Under the pieces are notes generated by a model. The model had not been told where the DNA came from and made no database searches. It saw only the letters and a list, made by a program, of their open reading frames with translations. Below, one piece after another: positions 8,868 through 11,534 of a stretch of DNA of 11,534 nt (position 1 is the first letter of the stretch; each line of letters opens with the position of its first letter). This stretch comes from Pleurotus djamor (Eukaryota > Basidiomycota > Agaricomycetes > Agaricales > Pleurotaceae): positions 1 through 11,534 of the forward strand of contig JAPEVF010001281.1 in NCBI GenBank assembly GCA_029747585.1, in the 5' to 3' direction. Made by a program: the position numbers and the translations under genes.

Positions 8868-11534
8868 CTAATACTTCCATGGCAGCTTTTGCGGCTTACG
8901 ACTACCATTCCGAGCCTTCCCATCTTCCGAGAGTTTTGTGCTCGACTTTCCGATTTCGGAAGTCGACATACCATCCGGATCCGGATCCGAATCCCCCAAT
9001 TCTGTGAGAGGTGATGTAGACCCCTGCCTCTGCTGAGTGTCGTCAATGGAGGGACTTGACGTACTGGCGACAGGCCCAGGTACATCGTCTTCCGATTGGT
9101 CTCTGGATTTCTCAGCCTTACGTTGGCGTTCTTCATATCGATTGAATGCTCCCCACAGCTCCTTCAGTCGGGCGGGCCTCTTTGCCCTTGCCTTCTTCAG
9201 CTCTTCCAGCGTCTTCGTTTCTGGGTCCATCTCACAGTATATTTTCAGCTGTGCATTGATAACGTCTATCGTCAACCGTGCTGAGTTCAAATCTGTGATC
9301 CTCTTGGAAGTTTGCTTCGGAGGTGGCGGATTTCTCNGGGGGGGCCCTTCGAAGAGCCGATGATATCTCGCCACCTGAGGCTTCGCTGTGAGTGGGTTGA
9401 TGTCTCTTGAAGGCCCTTCGGGGAGTCGATGGTATCTCGTCACATGCGTCGGAAGCTCTAGAACGTTTATTTGCGCCCTTCTTCATTATTGGTGCTGTTG
9501 CTGGCCGTTGCGTCTCGCCTGAGCGCGATCTCTGTAACGGTATAACTCCTGATGGCTATGAAAGATGTGTTACTCTTGATAAACTCTGATTCATAGACTG
9601 GTAACGCACCGGAGTGGGCTTTGGCATGGGTCCGCCCTGTTCGACATTCGGATCGTGCTGAATCATGTTTCCTCTGCCTTTTGAGCTCTGTACGCCCGAT
9701 TCCGTTTGATCTGCTCGTGGCACAGATTGTGAGACATCAATGGTCGGTGTCTGCTTGGAAGTTATCAAACGTTGATCAAGGGTTAAGCGATTGGAATTCG
9801 ACTCACCGAGGCCTGCGTTCTTGCTTCTGGTTCGGACTCTCCACACAGCGTACTTGGTTCCGAGTCCCGTGGTACAGAGGGTCTTGCGTTTGGCGATTCT
9901 TCATTGCTCAAAGGCTCTGAGCGCTGGGTCGATTGCAAGACTTCCGGCCTCACAGGTGTGGTGCCCTTTCGATTCGAACGTCAGTATCCATCCATCTCAC
10001 AGAGGTTTCGACTCACCGTAAACGCACTCTTCGGCTCACGTTCAAACCACTCCGCTTCGTATCCATCATGCTGCTTCTCCACATGTACCTCGCTGCCTTC
10101 CTCCTTCGTATCTGAGACTTTGTATTCTGCTGATTTGTCTGATGTTCCAATCATCAAGACACCCTGTCGATGTAAAACGTAAATATCATTTCCTTTCCTT
10201 CTATATTGGATCTGCGACTTACCGATTCTTGGACTGAGAGCGGGGCATTTCTCGTTGCTGCTCCTGTCGACTCTACTTCGATGGCCTCTGTGGATGAGCT
10301 AGCGTCTTCCCGCATGGCTACTTTTTCAAGTAGCAGCTTTGGAGCTGAATCCAGCGATTCAATATTGTCTGATTGTAACGTGACGTTCAGGCTCCGAGTG
10401 CCTTCCTGCGCATTACCTCCCCATACCTCCTTCCTTCCCGCCGTTTGAGACTCGAGCATGCCTTTGTCATACGCGGACGACATACGCCATGGAGCCGCGC
10501 GGAGAGTCCATTCCTTGATATGATGTCATTCACTTTGCGACGTCGACTGAGGCAGACTATCAACTTACCTCGGAAGCCTCAACCACGACAGTTGCATTTC
10601 TATGCTCCAACTCCGGACCCAATCCTTCGTCTGTCGCATCCGTCTGTGATTGAGCGTCCTTGAGCTGGATGTCTCTTGGATGGATGTGCCCTTCCTCAAG
10701 AAGGGATTGCATCTCCTCCCATTCCACTTTTGATTTCCAAGATCTCTTCCTTGCTTCAGCCAGCTGTTGCAGTTCTTCTCTTCGCTGCGTCTCCCAGTCC
10801 TCCGTTCTTGATTTCCACGAACTCTGTTGCTGATCCAATTGTGCTTTCTCCTGCGCCAGTGTTTCATGTTCTCCTTTCACCCATTCCACCACATCGACTA
10901 TTTCTTGTCTTTGCTGAGCCATCCGGGATTGAAACAAAGCCTCCTTCTGAGCCAACGCGGCCTTCCGCTCCTCGACACTCTTCAGCCTCTCCTTCACAAA
11001 CGATTCGGATCGCTCCACCGAGCTCTGCGCGGATCGTTCTCGTTGCTGTAAGTCGGACACGACTCCTCGGAGCGACGTCATCTGAGCTTCGAATACGGCG
11101 TTTCGCTCTTCCAACCGAGCAGTGACCTCGTTGATACGTCCTTCGTGGCCGACGATGGCTTCACGTTGACCGCCAAGATACGTCTCAATCGTGTGGAGGT
11201 ACTCCTGTTTCGCAGTGTTCTGTTCGGCGAGGGCCTTTTGTTCTGACATGGCCACTTCGAGGCCTCGGATGTTGTGTTCCCGGGTCTTGATATCGTTGGC
11301 GTGGTGGCCAATATTCGCGTACTCCTCAGAAAGTCGTTTGTCCTTCTCACGAAGGCCCTGCTCAATCTTCTCAAGCTCGCCCTGCCTGGCTTCCAGTACC
11401 CGCTGTGCCTCGGATATATCACGTCCCCGAGTACCGAGGTTCTCTTCTTGTTCTTCGAGGCTACGTTGCCAATTGACGAGGTCTTCCTCCCGTCCTTGGA
11501 GGTCANCGTCCCCGAGTACCGAAGTCCTCTGCTT
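8868..11534 (-). CDS. D: long coiled-coil protein, 5' end outside window
   Basis: Minus-strand exons in transcript order: 11534(partial)-10569, 10513-10223, 10163-10017, 9965-9807, 9750-9610, 9555-8868. All five introns (51-59 nt) are phase 0, with GTAAGT, GTGAGT or GTGCGT donors. About 795 residues are visible if the N at 9337 and 11506 are extra characters. The first ~320 residues are a continuous Glu/Gln/Arg-rich coiled coil without prolines until its end. It contains a 28-residue repeat (GTRGRD twice). The middle exons are Ser/Pro/Glu-rich and probably disordered. The last exon has a basic patch (MKKGANKRSR), then a helical block (SARLTIDVINAQLKIYCE through LKELWGAFNRYEERQR), then an acidic Ser-rich tail. 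I do not recognise a family. A structural or scaffold role is only what coiled coils suggest. The start codon lies beyond the right edge. Confidence 0.78.
9344..9443. repeat. Imperfect 31-base direct repeat inside gene D
   Basis: Two 31-base copies, at 9344-9374 and 9413-9443, match at 26 positions. They start 69 bases apart, which is exactly 23 codons. On the coding strand they give DEIPSTPRRA and GEISSALRRA, so the duplication is in frame. All five differences are transitions. Confidence 0.75.
11422..11530. repeat. 24-base repeat at 28-codon spacing in the coiled coil
   Basis: Copies at 11422-11445 and 11507-11530 match at 22 of 24 bases and encode GTRGRD in both places. The spacing is 85 characters, or 84 without the N at 11506. 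That equals 28 codons, or four heptads, which fits growth of the coiled coil by duplication. Confidence 0.7.

Noticed and set aside
9232..9336. Continuation of the upstream D frame past the N at 9337
   Set aside because: It soon stops and looks non-coding; the other frame, reached by dropping the N, continues to a plausible C-terminus.

Overview
The window is a chromosome end from a filamentous fungus, most probably a basidiomycete. It opens with about 107 bases of CCCTAA repeats, the C-rich strand of a TTAGGG telomere, and continues inward through subtelomeric sequence. The organism call rests on the telomere unit and on many short spliceosomal introns (mostly 48-63 nt) with GTRNGT donors, CTNAY-like branch sites and CAG/TAG acceptors. 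I cannot name a species. All gene models below were spliced by eye.

Layout from the telomere inward. Bases 108-953 hold no gene I can support. Six genes follow on the plus strand: A1 (954-1771), B1 (1985-3391), C (3733-4544), B2 (5160-6494), A2 (6647-7536) and A3 (7847-8677). One long minus-strand gene, D, runs from beyond the right edge to a stop at 8868, converging on A3.

A1, A2 and A3 are diverged paralogues of one family I do not recognise. All three end with a phase-2 intron at the same alignment position. B1 and B2 are paralogues that share a cysteine-rich module (nine Cys with identical spacing, reminiscent of a fungal Zn2Cys6 cluster with extra ligands) and a C-terminal helical segment. 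A and B genes sit beside each other twice (A1-B1, and B2-A2-A3), so they may be a co-maintained subtelomeric set. Gene C carries a small domain resembling the N-terminal hybrid-binding domain of RNase H1 (viroplasmin-like fold) with no catalytic domain. Gene D encodes a long coiled coil followed by a disordered tail and a basic helical C-terminal segment.

Three single N characters occur (5224, 9337, 11506). In all three places the reading frame closes only if the N is treated as an extra character and not a real base, which makes them look like assembly artefacts. No RNA gene, CRISPR array, transposase or telomere-linked helicase was seen. How the genes work together is unknown; the A/B association is the best lead for an undescribed gene system.
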